Under the pieces are notes generated by a model. That model worked only from the letters and a program-made list of their open reading frames with translations. It made no database searches and had not been told where the DNA came from. From NCBI GenBank assembly GCA_002399085.1, contig DHCY01000039.1, positions 1 through 64,000 of the forward strand: a stretch of DNA of 64,000 nt, in the 5' to 3' direction. The DNA is from Anaerolineaceae bacterium UBA4890 (lineage in GTDB: Bacteria; Chloroflexota; Anaerolineae; Anaerolineales; Anaerolineaceae). The position numbers were made by a program, and so were the translations under genes. Numbering within the stretch: the stretch's first letter is position 1; each line of letters opens with the position of its first letter. Below are positions 27,084 through 35,569 of this stretch, piece after piece.

Positions 27084-27260
27084 AAAATTACCTCAAGGAA
27101 TAATTTTCTCTCTGCCAGCGGGCAGAGGTGTAGTTGTGGACTGGATTAACCAGAGGAAGAAGGGTATTAAAACCGCACGATAAACCGTCGGCTACAGAGA
27201 CGCAACTGTAGTCATTGTCGAAGTTCACTGCTAAGTTCGCCATCATTAGTATTGTACCTT
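27084..27260 (-). promoter_or_regulatory. Structured 5' leader of the GlyA-GcvT mRNA
   Basis: On the minus strand a TACAAT/TACTAA-type -10 region sits near 27248-27256 (a TTGCGA lies 17 bases upstream of TACTAA), giving a leader of roughly 155 bases. It holds a perfect stem CTACAG/CTGTAG (27192-27211), a stem at about 27169-27189 with one bulge (CCGACG / CGTGCGG), and a 7-bp hairpin CTCTGCC-CGCT-GGCAGAG (27110-27127) about 16 bases before the Shine-Dalgarno. It does not match the glycine or THF riboswitch sequences I know. A regulatory role is inferred from length and pairing only. Confidence 0.4.
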
Positions 27261-27336
27261 ATTAAGCATCGCAAACAGCGGAAAAATGCCTGCAAAACAG
27301 GGCTTTTCCAAGCGCATGGGTTGCTTAAGCCTGTAC

Positions 27337-27342
27337 TATAAT
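27337..27342 (+). promoter_or_regulatory. -10 box giving a probable leaderless sigma-factor mRNA
   Basis: TATAAT ends six bases before the ATG at 27349, which places the expected transcription start at the start codon itself. Confidence 0.5.
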
Positions 27343-27348
27343 CAGGGA

Positions 27349-27927
27349 ATGACAGAAGAAAACACCAATTTGAGCGAAGAAGTAGATTTGATTAATGCCG
27401 CCAAAACTGATCCGGAGGCGTTTGGACAGCTCTACGAACGCTATGTGGAACGGATCTACAACTATATTTACTTCAAAGTAGGTTCCGTGAAAGACGCTGA
27501 AGACCTGACGGCAAAGGTTTTCTTCAAAGCGCTGAAGAGCGTTGGCGGTTATCGCCATATGGGACTGCCTTTTTCAGCCTGGTTGTACCGAATAGCCCAC
27601 AATTTGGTTGCGAATTTTCATAGAGATCGCTCCAGAATCCAGGAAATCTCGATCGAAAACCTGGTTTTGGAAGATCGAAGCCACTCCAGCGCGCCTGAAA
27701 ATCTGATGGAAGCAAAACAGGAAAGCGCGTTTCTATTGCGCCTGGTGAACGACCTTTCACCCCAAAAACGGGAGTTGGTTATTCTCAAACATGTGCACAG
27801 GCTCTCTAATGAGGAAATTGGGAAAATTTTTGGCAAGACCGAAGGGGCGATCAAGAGTTTGTACCATCGCACACTGGTGGAATTGAAGGAACGGGCAAAA
27901 AATAACGACGAAACGCGTATCCTCTGA
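27349..27927 (+). CDS. ECF-type RNA polymerase sigma factor
   Basis: A 192-residue sigma-70 family protein of the ECF group. Region 2 is at about 20-90 (FGQLYERYVERIYNYIYFKV, then DAEDLTAKVFFKAL and PFSAWLYRIAHNLVANFHRD). Region 4 is at about 125-185 (LSPQKRELVILKHVHRLSNE, then EIGKIFGKTEGAIKSLYHR, the helix-turn-helix). The start at 27349 is chosen because the family N-terminus begins there; the frame runs open further upstream to 27286. A TATAAT lies just before the ATG. A small one-helix membrane protein follows 37 bases later and is the likely partner. Confidence 0.93.
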   Translation: MTEENTNLSEEVDLINAAKTDPEAFGQLYERYVERIYNYIYFKVGSVKDAEDLTAKVFFKALKSVGGYRHMGLPFSAWLYRIAHNLVANFHRDRSRIQEISIENLVLEDRSHSSAPENLMEAKQESAFLLRLVNDLSPQKRELVILKHVHRLSNEEIGKIFGKTEGAIKSLYHRTLVELKERAKNNDETRIL

Positions 27928-27964
27928 ACCTTTGGAGGGTTTACTATTGCAAGGAGGAGGACGA

Positions 27965-28219
27965 ATGACTGCTACTGAAGATATAGATCTTGATCTGAAT
28001 AGATTTGAACAACGGCTTGCAATGCAACTTGAAAACTACGCCCCTGACAGCCATTTTGTGCAGGATTTGAAGGCTCGACTGGTTACTTCGAAAGTGTTCA
28101 ACCGACGGCGCGAGATTGGTGCCATTGTTGTCGCCAGCCTTTCACTGATATTTGTTGCTACGCTCGCCTTCTACTTTGGCATGCTCCTCCACCGAGCCAA
28201 AAAGAAAATTTCACGGTAG
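27965..28219 (+). CDS. Small single-pass membrane protein, candidate anti-sigma factor
   Basis: An 84-residue protein with a soluble N-terminal half (about 1-48, acidic then basic) and one transmembrane helix (about 50-72) followed by a basic end, giving an N-inside topology. AAGGAGGAGG precedes the ATG at 27965. It sits directly after the ECF sigma gene, the usual place of an anti-sigma factor. No Cys/His zinc motif of the ZAS type is present and no extracytoplasmic sensor exists, since the chain stops a few residues after the helix. The role is inferred from position only. Confidence 0.65.
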   Translation: MTATEDIDLDLNRFEQRLAMQLENYAPDSHFVQDLKARLVTSKVFNRRREIGAIVVASLSLIFVATLAFYFGMLLHRAKKKISR

Positions 28220-28345
28220 AAGTTTATTCCTTCTTTCATCATTGTTTTCTGAATTGATTTGGGTCAGATTGCCACTATGAGGGACGGCTTCCAAACCTTA
28301 ACAAACGGGCGGTGTCCCAGACCCGCCTAGGCCTCACACACGAAA

Positions 28346-28368
28346 AAGAGCGGTTTACAACCGCTCTT
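28346..28368 (-). terminator. Terminator of the DUF4870 gene
   Basis: Perfect 10-bp stem AAGAGCGGTT / AACCGCTCTT with a three-base loop, followed on the minus strand by TTTCG. It lies 24 bases after the stop at 28392. Confidence 0.8.
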
Positions 28369-28391
28369 CATCTGTTAAAAATTACAAATTC

Positions 28392-28886
28392 TTACCCTTC
28401 GTAGGTGTCACGTACCCAGTCGCCCACCATCCAATATTTGAAATCACGGTGGTGATAGGTGTCGACTGCCGCTACAATTGCGTAGATCAGGGCGCCGATC
28501 GGAACCAGGCTTAGCAGCAGGGCGATGGGGAAGCCACACAGACCGACCAGAACCACAGTCAGGATAGCCGAAAGCGCCCAGGCGATGCCAGCCAGGATAG
28601 CAGCACCAAAGAAAAACACACCCTGGAAGATTAAGGCTTGCAGACTTTGGTAGGCAACGTAACGCGAACGGTCTTTATAAGCAAAGTAAATGATCAGAGG
28701 AGGCAAAATCCCCAGCAAACCTGTAAACAGGTTCAGGAAGATACCCAAATGAGCGAACATAGCTAAGGTGCTCTCTTCGGAATGTGAGAGACCAGGTTGG
28801 GCATTGAAAACCGGATCTGGAGATCCATCGCTTTGAGCATCGATAATCACCGGTTCGGGGTCAATAAAATCGTTTTGATCAGTCAT
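28392..28886 (-). CDS. DUF4870 (Tic20-like) membrane protein
   Basis: A 164-residue protein with an acidic soluble N-terminus (about 1-45), then a DUF4870-type membrane domain: an amphipathic LAMFAHLGIFLNLFTG helix, PPLIIYFAYKDRSRYVAYQS and further helices (about 95-145), ending in a short DTYHHRDFKYWMVGDW tail. These proteins are common and uncharacterised. The internal ATG at 28886 is preferred over 28916 because GTGAGG lies just before it. It is transcribed alone and ends in a clear terminator. Confidence 0.85.
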   Translation of the reverse strand: MTDQNDFIDPEPVIIDAQSDGSPDPVFNAQPGLSHSEESTLAMFAHLGIFLNLFTGLLGILPPLIIYFAYKDRSRYVAYQSLQALIFQGVFFFGAAILAGIAWALSAILTVVLVGLCGFPIALLLSLVPIGALIYAIVAAVDTYHHRDFKYWMVGDWVRDTYEG

Positions 28887-29019
28887 GGAAACCTCACTTT
28901 CGCTTGATGGTAACAATTATAAACCAAGTTGATTGAGGCGTTCAATAAGGTTGTCATCTGGAAAAGATTTAACATATCAATCATCAAAAATGTCCTGTTT
29001 CTTTCACAACAAAATTGCT

Positions 29020-29025
29020 TATGAT
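29020..29025 (+). promoter_or_regulatory. -10 box of fmt
   Basis: TATGAT ends 11 bases before the ATG at 29037 and no Shine-Dalgarno lies between them, so a leaderless or very short-leader mRNA is likely. Confidence 0.4.
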
Positions 29026-29036
29026 AAAATCCCATT

Positions 29037-29957
29037 ATGTCTGTGAGAGTTGTATTTATGGGTTCGCCCGATTTTGCACTTCCAACCCTGGAAGAGCTGC
29101 ATCGTCATTACCAGGTGGTCGGTGTGGTCACTCAGCCAGACCGACCGGCGGGTCGTGGACGCAAGGAACAACAATCCGAGGTCAAAAAGCTTGCCCTCAA
29201 ACTGGGTTTACCAATTTTTCAACCGCAATCACTGCGAAAATTATCGGCAGTTACCCGACTTGCTGAATGGAAACCCGATTTGATCGTTGTTGCGGCATAC
29301 GGGCAGATTTTGCCTAAAGCAGTCCTGGAGATGCCCACCAAAGGCTGCATCAACGTGCATGCTTCACTGCTGCCTGCCTGGCGTGGGGCTTCCCCGATCC
29401 AGGCAGCAATCGTCAATGGTGATGAGAAGAGTGGTGTGACCATCATGCTCATGGATGAGGGCATGGACACCGGCGGGATTCTGGCGCAGCGCTCGGTTCC
29501 AATCAGACCGGGCACAACGGCACCAGAGCTCTCTGACCAATTGGCGCATTTGGGTGCACGCACGCTGATATCAATTCTACCTTCCTACCTACGGGGCTCT
29601 TTGGGGGCAATCCCTCAAGACGAATCACGAAAAAGCTATGCGCCCAAGCTGACCAAGCACGACGGTTTACTGGATTTCAGTCTCCCGGCTCAGGTTTTAT
29701 TGAACCAGGTGAACGCCTATCAGCCCTGGCCATGCGCTGTGTATGAATGGCAGGGCAAACGCCTGAAGATCATCGAAGCCCACGTCCACCCAACCTTCGA
29801 ATGCGACCCCAGGGGACGGTTTGTAATCAACGGTCTGCCCGCGGTATGTACTGGCGATGGTTTGCTGGTGCTCGATACGGTGCAGCCGGAGGGAAAGAAA
29901 CCTATGCCGGGAAAGGCATTTCTCAACGGTCAACCCGATTGGCTGGAAAACGAGTAA
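29037..29957 (+). CDS. fmt: Methionyl-tRNA formyltransferase
   Basis: A 306-residue enzyme that formylates Met-tRNA(fMet) with 10-formyl-THF. The N-terminal formyltransferase domain (about 1-205) has FMGSPDFALPTLE, VVTQPDRPAGRGR, the catalytic NVHASLLPAWRGASPIQ-type segment (Asn and His present) and LMDEGMDTG. The C-terminal barrel (about 206-306) follows with AKLTKHDGLLDF-type text, here APKLTKHDGLLDFS. Length is normal. No peptide deformylase gene is adjacent. It precedes a copy of the 60-base repeat element and then converges on mutS. Confidence 0.96.
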   Translation: MSVRVVFMGSPDFALPTLEELHRHYQVVGVVTQPDRPAGRGRKEQQSEVKKLALKLGLPIFQPQSLRKLSAVTRLAEWKPDLIVVAAYGQILPKAVLEMPTKGCINVHASLLPAWRGASPIQAAIVNGDEKSGVTIMLMDEGMDTGGILAQRSVPIRPGTTAPELSDQLAHLGARTLISILPSYLRGSLGAIPQDESRKSYAPKLTKHDGLLDFSLPAQVLLNQVNAYQPWPCAVYEWQGKRLKIIEAHVHPTFECDPRGRFVINGLPAVCTGDGLLVLDTVQPEGKKPMPGKAFLNGQPDWLENE

Positions 29958-29965
29958 TCCCTGCT

Positions 29966-30096
29966 TAAGTACATGCCCGGCGGGGATGCCGGCACGATCG
30001 AATCAAGGTAGGGGCGATGCCTGCGTCGCCCATGCTGGTTATATGGAGTAGAGACCTACGGTCAAAACGCGTGCTCGGTGAGGACACCGGCACGAT
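29966..30096. repeat. Copies of the 60-base dispersed element
   Basis: Two copies: a partial one at about 29970-30000 (GGATGCCGGCACGATCG) and a fuller one at about 30049-30096 (GAGACCTACGGTCAAAACGC then GTGCTCGGTGAGG). They fill the gap between the convergent fmt and mutS genes. Confidence 0.8.
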
Positions 30097-30104
30097 CGGG
30101 TCGA

Positions 30105-32678
30105 TCACTCTTTTTCAGAAAAGAAGGCTTTCTTCCACTCGTAAAGCTTGTTCAATGCCTGGATTGGGGTGAGGGATTCAAGGTCGAGGTTTTTAAATGC
30201 ATCCATCAACGGATTGTTTTCCGGGAATAAACGCAACTGCTCTTTTTCCTCATTCACTGTAGGTAAGGTTGTACCGGAGCTGGCTTCCAGCTGCTTCAGA
30301 ATCTCGTTTGCACGCGCAATCACAGGCGCGGGCAGTCCCGCCATCTGGGCAACATGGATGCCATAAGAGCGGTCTGCCGCACCCGGCACAATTTTGTGCA
30401 GAAAGATCACCTGCTCATCGGCTTCGGTGACCGCCACGTTATAGTTGTGCACCCCCGGGAAGAGCTCTGCCAGCTCGGTAAGTTCGTGGTAATGCGTGGC
30501 GAAGAGTGTGTAAGGCTTCAATTTCGGATGGCTGTGAAGGTACTCAATAATCGCCCAGGCAATCGAGAGTCCGTCATAAGTGCTGGTGCCGCGCCCAATT
30601 TCGTCCAAAATCAATAAACTGCGCGGAGTGGCGTTATTCAAAATATTGGCGGTTTCGAGCATCTCCACCATGAAGGTCGACTGCCCGGCGTGAATGGCAT
30701 CCTGAGCGCCAATGCGTGTGAACACCCTATCGACAACCCCGATTTCAGCCTGGTCTGCCGGCACAAAACTACCGATCTGTGCCATAAGGACGATCAGAAC
30801 TACCTGGCGCAAAAAGGTGGATTTACCACTCATGTTCGGTCCGGTGATCAGCCGGATGATCTCGCCCTGTTCAAAAACCGTGTCGTTGGCGATGTAGCGA
30901 TTGCGCCCGGTGAGCTGCTCCACAACCGGATGTCGACCAGCCAGGATGCTGATGCCTTTTTCTTGATTCAGAATGGGTCGCGTGTATTTATTCAAAGCTG
31001 CCACTTCAGCCAGCGAGAGCAGGCAGTCCACTCTGGCGATGCTGCGGGCAGTCTCCAGCAGTTCTGCGCCCGATTTTGCCAACTGAGCAACCACCTGCAG
31101 AAAGATTTTTACCTCGATCTCGTGAATTTGGGTCTCAGCGTTGAGCACCAGCGATTCATATTCCTTCAATTCGGGGGTAATGAAGCGTTCGCTGTTGACA
31201 AGTGTTTGCTTGCGGATGTATTCTTCGGGTGCCCGCTCTGCCAATCCGCGGGAAATTTCGATGTAATACCCGAAAACCTTGTTAAAACCGACTTTGAGTG
31301 TCTTCAGACCCGTGCGCTGGCGTTCGGAAGACTCGAGCGAGTTGATCCATTCACGGGCATGGGCAGAAGAAGAAACCACTCCATCCAGTTCATCTGAGAA
31401 TCCGGGGCGGATCAGACCGATTGTGTTAAGTGTGGCGGGTGGTTCGTCGCTGATCGCCCTTTCCAGCAAATCCAGCTCGTTTTCAAAAGTCTGCCAACCC
31501 TTCAGAACTGGTGTTAATGCAGGATGGTCATGCTCAAGCAGACCCATCAAAGCCGGCAAGGCTGCCAGGTCTTCGCGCAGTGCCACCAGGTCGTTGGGGC
31601 GGGCAGAGCCGTTCACCAGCCGGTTGACCAACCGTTCAAGATCATGCAACTGTTTGAGCGTTTCCGCGATTTGCTTGCGCTCCACCCCGTGGTCATAAAA
31701 ATAGGCGACTGCATCCAGACGTTGGTCGATCTTCTCGATGTCCAGCAGAGGCTTATTCACCCAATTTCGCAGCAGGCGTTTACCCATGGCTGTCTGAGTT
31801 TTATCCAGTATTGAAAGCAGTGAACCATCGGTTTTGCCATCGCGCAAGGTTTCGGTCAGTTCAAGATTTCGACGGGTCTCGGCGTCCAGAACCATGAAAT
31901 CAGAAAGACTATAGGTGCTGAAAGACAACGCAATGTCAAGTAAGCCTTTTTGCGTCTCTCTCAGAAATTTAAGTAAAGCGCCAGTGGCACGTACAGCCAG
32001 CGGGTAGGGCTTGAGTCCCAAACCTTCCAGGTTGCTCACGCGAAACTGGCTCTTAATCAACTCCTGGGCACGACCTGGTTCAAAATACCAGTTGGGGATG
32101 CGCGTAAGGTTATAACCAGGAATTTCTTTTTCATCCGCATTTTCTGAAAAAAGCAATTCAGCTGGGCGCAATCTTTCCAATTCAGCCCGCAGCATGACTT
32201 CCACATTACCGCCTGATAGTTCGGTGGCAGAAAGCTCACCTGTAGAAATGTCTACGTAAGCCAGTCCGGCTTTGCCATCCTGCAGGTAATGACATGCCAG
32301 GTAGTTGTTACGACCGCTGGGCAGCAGATTTGGCTCCACCACTGTTCCGGGCGTGACCACTCTGATCACCTCACGCGGGAAGAGCCCCTTGTCGGGCTGA
32401 TCGCCAACCTGTTCGCAAATAGCGACATGATAGCCTTTTTCAATCAGGCGACCCAGGTAGTTATCGACAGCGTGAAAAGGGATGCCCGCCATGGGCACGC
32501 GCACACCCTTGGCTACCGGACGCGAAGTCAGGACGATATCGAGCGCTTCGGCTGTTTTGCGAGCGTCGTCATCGAAGGTTTCATAAAAATCGCCCAGCCG
32601 AAAAAACACGATCGCATCCGGATATTCCTTCTTGATCTCCAGGTATTGCTGTCGTAGGGGTGTGATCGTTTCTGCCAT
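30105..32678 (-). CDS. mutS: DNA mismatch repair protein MutS
   Basis: An 857-residue MutS1 that binds base mismatches and starts repair. The N-terminal mismatch domain has FFRLGDFYETF with the Phe-x-Glu wedge, followed by the connector, lever and clamp domains. The ATPase has Walker A GPNMSGKST, LILDEIGRGTSTYDG and ATHYHEL. Length is typical. It begins six bases after the stop of alaS with no strong Shine-Dalgarno, so it is translated from the alaS-mutS message. Confidence 0.98.
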   Translation of the reverse strand: MAETITPLRQQYLEIKKEYPDAIVFFRLGDFYETFDDDARKTAEALDIVLTSRPVAKGVRVPMAGIPFHAVDNYLGRLIEKGYHVAICEQVGDQPDKGLFPREVIRVVTPGTVVEPNLLPSGRNNYLACHYLQDGKAGLAYVDISTGELSATELSGGNVEVMLRAELERLRPAELLFSENADEKEIPGYNLTRIPNWYFEPGRAQELIKSQFRVSNLEGLGLKPYPLAVRATGALLKFLRETQKGLLDIALSFSTYSLSDFMVLDAETRRNLELTETLRDGKTDGSLLSILDKTQTAMGKRLLRNWVNKPLLDIEKIDQRLDAVAYFYDHGVERKQIAETLKQLHDLERLVNRLVNGSARPNDLVALREDLAALPALMGLLEHDHPALTPVLKGWQTFENELDLLERAISDEPPATLNTIGLIRPGFSDELDGVVSSSAHAREWINSLESSERQRTGLKTLKVGFNKVFGYYIEISRGLAERAPEEYIRKQTLVNSERFITPELKEYESLVLNAETQIHEIEVKIFLQVVAQLAKSGAELLETARSIARVDCLLSLAEVAALNKYTRPILNQEKGISILAGRHPVVEQLTGRNRYIANDTVFEQGEIIRLITGPNMSGKSTFLRQVVLIVLMAQIGSFVPADQAEIGVVDRVFTRIGAQDAIHAGQSTFMVEMLETANILNNATPRSLLILDEIGRGTSTYDGLSIAWAIIEYLHSHPKLKPYTLFATHYHELTELAELFPGVHNYNVAVTEADEQVIFLHKIVPGAADRSYGIHVAQMAGLPAPVIARANEILKQLEASSGTTLPTVNEEKEQLRLFPENNPLMDAFKNLDLESLTPIQALNKLYEWKKAFFSEKE

Positions 32679-32684
32679 TTGTAT

Positions 32685-35414
32685 CTATTTCAGGTTCTCT
32701 TTAATGTAGGCGTCAATCTGCGCCAATGCCTCGGGTAGTTTGGAAGGGTCTTTGCCGCCGGCTTGTGCCATATCCGGGCGACCACCGCCACCACCGCCGA
32801 CTACCAGGGCAACCCTTTTGACGAGGTCACCGGCTTTCAAGCCTCGTTTGATCAGGTCGGGCGTTACTGCTGCGATCAGGGCAGGTTTTTCGTTGACCAC
32901 AGTACCCAGAACTACCACGCCGGTGGGGTGTTTTTGACGGAATTGGTCTGCCAGGGAGCGCAGCGCGTCGATATCAGTGTTGGGGATAATCGCGCTCAAC
33001 ACCGGAATGCCTTCCACCTCACGGATGTCTCCAAGTTTTTGCGTGAAAGCCTGGTTGGCAACAAGGGTGCGTGCCTGCTCCAATTCACGCTGTGTTCGTT
33101 TAAGTTCAGCTTCAAGCGCTTCGAGCTTGTTCAGGGTGTCTGCCGGGCTGCTTTGCAGAAAAGTGGCTACCTGGTTGAGATGGCTGACCTGTTCGCGTGC
33201 AAAATGGTAGGCACCCAAACCGGTTACTGCCTCGATGCGGCGCATGCCAGCGGCTACGGATGATTCGGAGAGGATATAGAAAGAGCCGATCTCTGCGGTG
33301 TTATCTACGTGGGTTCCGCCGCAAAGCTCGTAAGAAACACGCCCACGCTCGTCCGCAATCTTGATGGTGCGCACGGTTGAGCCATACTTTTCGCCAAAGA
33401 GGGCGGTGACACCCTCAGCTTTCGCCTGGTCGAGCGATTTGATCTCTTTGCTAACCGGAATAGCGGCTGCAATCAGCTCGTTTACGCGTTCTTCAATTTT
33501 AAGCAGATCTGTTTTTGAGACCGCGTGTGGGTAGTTAAAGTCAAAGCGCATTCGTTCTGGGTCCACCACCGAGCCAGCCTGGTGTACCTTTTCACCCAAG
33601 ACTTCGCGCAGGGCGGCATGCAGCAGGTGCGTACCGGTGTGGTTGCGCATAGTCCCTCGACGTGAGCGCAGGTCAACCTTTACAAGGGCAGCGTCGTCTG
33701 TTTGAGGTTTGCCTTCGGCAACCTTGCCAGCCAGTACAATCAGCCCGGTTACGGGTTTGAAGGTGCGCTCGATGTCAACTTTCCAACCTCCGTCCGAAGA
33801 GATCACCTCACCAATATCGCCAATCTGACCACCCGACTCAAGGTAAAGCGGGCTGCGGGTGACAATCAACTCCACCTCGTCACCCGCCTGCGCAGACTGC
33901 ATCAGCTCGCCATCTCTCAAAATTGCCACCAATTTAGCTGCAGAGCTAAAAGAAGTGTAGGGGTCATAGACCGCGCCTTCTGCAGGCAGCTTTCTCTGGG
34001 CTTGCAGATCGCGCAGCAAGTTAGCAAAAAACTCGGTGCGGTTGCCATTCATGTCGGCAAAAGCGGAGCCTTTGCCCGATGCTTGTCGGTGAGCCTCCAT
34101 GGCGTCGTAGAAACCTGGTTCATCGACGCTCAAATCCGACTCAGCCAAAATATCCCGTGTAATTTCAACCGGGAAACCGAGTGTGGCATACAGTTCAAAA
34201 GCCTGTTTGCCGTTCAGGGTTGTTTGTCCTTTTTCCTTCAGCTCTTCAATATAGGTTTGCAGCATGGCAAAACCGCTGTCGAGTGTTTCAGCAAAGCGTT
34301 TTTCTTCGCTGGTCAGGGTGTCATCGATCAGTTCCCGATTGGTGTTCAATTCAGGGTATGCCTGCTGGTAGTTTTCGATAACTTTGGCGGCTATTTTCGC
34401 CATGAAGGGTTCGTTCAGGTTGATCGTCCGGGCAAAGCGAGCTGCCCGACGGATGATCATCCGGCATACATAATTCCGACCAGCATTCCCAGGGATAACC
34501 CCATCGGCAATCAGGAAAGCCGCCGCCCGCACATGGTCGGAAATCACCCGGTAGGCGGTCAGATTCTCCTGGCGCTCCAGGTCGGTTTGTCCTGCCAGGT
34601 GTTGGGTTTCATCCAGCAGTGGCTTGAGGAGGTCGGTTTCGTAGTTGCCACTGACACCCTGGATGATCGACACGATGCGTTCAAAACCCATACCAGTATC
34701 AACATGCCGTTTGGGCAGGGGCTGAAAATTGGTGGGGGAGGTGCGATTGTATTGGATAAAGACGTTGTTCCAGATCTCAACGATGCGGCTGCAGTCGCCA
34801 TTCACCGCGCAGATATGCCCGGGAACGGATTTCATATTGCAGGCAGAGGCACCGAAGTCGTAATGGATCTCGCTGGAGGGTCCGCAGGGACCGGTCTCCG
34901 CCATCTCCCAGAAATTGTCCTTGCGTCCGCCTATCACCAGGTGGTCAGGGTTGAAACCGGGCTGCGCCAGCCAGACATCACGGGCTTCATCGTCGGCGGG
35001 CAGGTCGGCCTGGTCGTCAACAAAATAGGTTGCGTAAAGCCGGGATGGGTCGAGCTTCCATGTCTTGGTGAGCAGTTCCCAACTCCAGCCGAGGGCTTCT
35101 TTTTTGTAATAATCGCCAAAAGACCAATTGCCCAGCATCTCAAAAAAGGTGTGATGGGTATTGTCGCGCCCGACCGTATCGAGGTCATTGTGCTTGCCCG
35201 AAACGCGCAGACACTTTTGTGAATCGACCGCGCGGGTGTAAGGGCGGGTCTCGGTGCCCAGGAAAACGTCTTTAAACTGCACCATGCCGGCATTGGTGAA
35301 GAGCAGGGTGCTGTCTCCACCCGGAACAAGTGATGCGCTCGGAACGATGGTATGCCCGCGCTGAGCAAAAAAATCGAGGAAAGATTGGCGAACCTGGTTT
35401 CCGGTTAGATACAT
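32685..35414 (-). CDS. alaS: Alanyl-tRNA synthetase
   Basis: A 909-residue class II synthetase that charges tRNA-Ala. The catalytic domain opens with FLDFFAQRGHTIVPSASLVP and has NDLDTVGRDNTHHTFFEMLG (an AlaS hallmark). The editing domain holds HTGTHLLHAALRE and CGGTHVDNTAEIG, so the zinc/editing His-Cys set is complete. The C-Ala domain ends with GGGGGGRPDMAQAGG. GGAG precedes the ATG and a minus-strand TATAAT (35450-35455) lies about 36 bases upstream. It is co-transcribed with mutS. Confidence 0.98.
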   Translation of the reverse strand: MYLTGNQVRQSFLDFFAQRGHTIVPSASLVPGGDSTLLFTNAGMVQFKDVFLGTETRPYTRAVDSQKCLRVSGKHNDLDTVGRDNTHHTFFEMLGNWSFGDYYKKEALGWSWELLTKTWKLDPSRLYATYFVDDQADLPADDEARDVWLAQPGFNPDHLVIGGRKDNFWEMAETGPCGPSSEIHYDFGASACNMKSVPGHICAVNGDCSRIVEIWNNVFIQYNRTSPTNFQPLPKRHVDTGMGFERIVSIIQGVSGNYETDLLKPLLDETQHLAGQTDLERQENLTAYRVISDHVRAAAFLIADGVIPGNAGRNYVCRMIIRRAARFARTINLNEPFMAKIAAKVIENYQQAYPELNTNRELIDDTLTSEEKRFAETLDSGFAMLQTYIEELKEKGQTTLNGKQAFELYATLGFPVEITRDILAESDLSVDEPGFYDAMEAHRQASGKGSAFADMNGNRTEFFANLLRDLQAQRKLPAEGAVYDPYTSFSSAAKLVAILRDGELMQSAQAGDEVELIVTRSPLYLESGGQIGDIGEVISSDGGWKVDIERTFKPVTGLIVLAGKVAEGKPQTDDAALVKVDLRSRRGTMRNHTGTHLLHAALREVLGEKVHQAGSVVDPERMRFDFNYPHAVSKTDLLKIEERVNELIAAAIPVSKEIKSLDQAKAEGVTALFGEKYGSTVRTIKIADERGRVSYELCGGTHVDNTAEIGSFYILSESSVAAGMRRIEAVTGLGAYHFAREQVSHLNQVATFLQSSPADTLNKLEALEAELKRTQRELEQARTLVANQAFTQKLGDIREVEGIPVLSAIIPNTDIDALRSLADQFRQKHPTGVVVLGTVVNEKPALIAAVTPDLIKRGLKAGDLVKRVALVVGGGGGGRPDMAQAGGKDPSKLPEALAQIDAYIKENLK

Positions 35415-35569
35415 AAGAAAACTCCAAAAGTGGTTTGATTAACTCAGAAATTATACTTGATTACAACGTGTAAAACTCAGCGGGAGTGTCTGTTGTCTCT
35501 CATTAGCCTTCCTGGCAACTTCCCTTTGGATTTTCTTTTCAGTGATAAGATAATCCTGAATCAAAAAAT

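Noticed and set aside
27084..27260. Glycine or THF riboswitch upstream of the GlyA-GcvT gene
   Set aside because: The known consensus blocks were not found; only a generic structured leader can be claimed.
33702..35222. Plus-strand frame of 506 codons
   Set aside because: It lies wholly antisense to alaS, whose motifs are complete; no binding site or family likeness.
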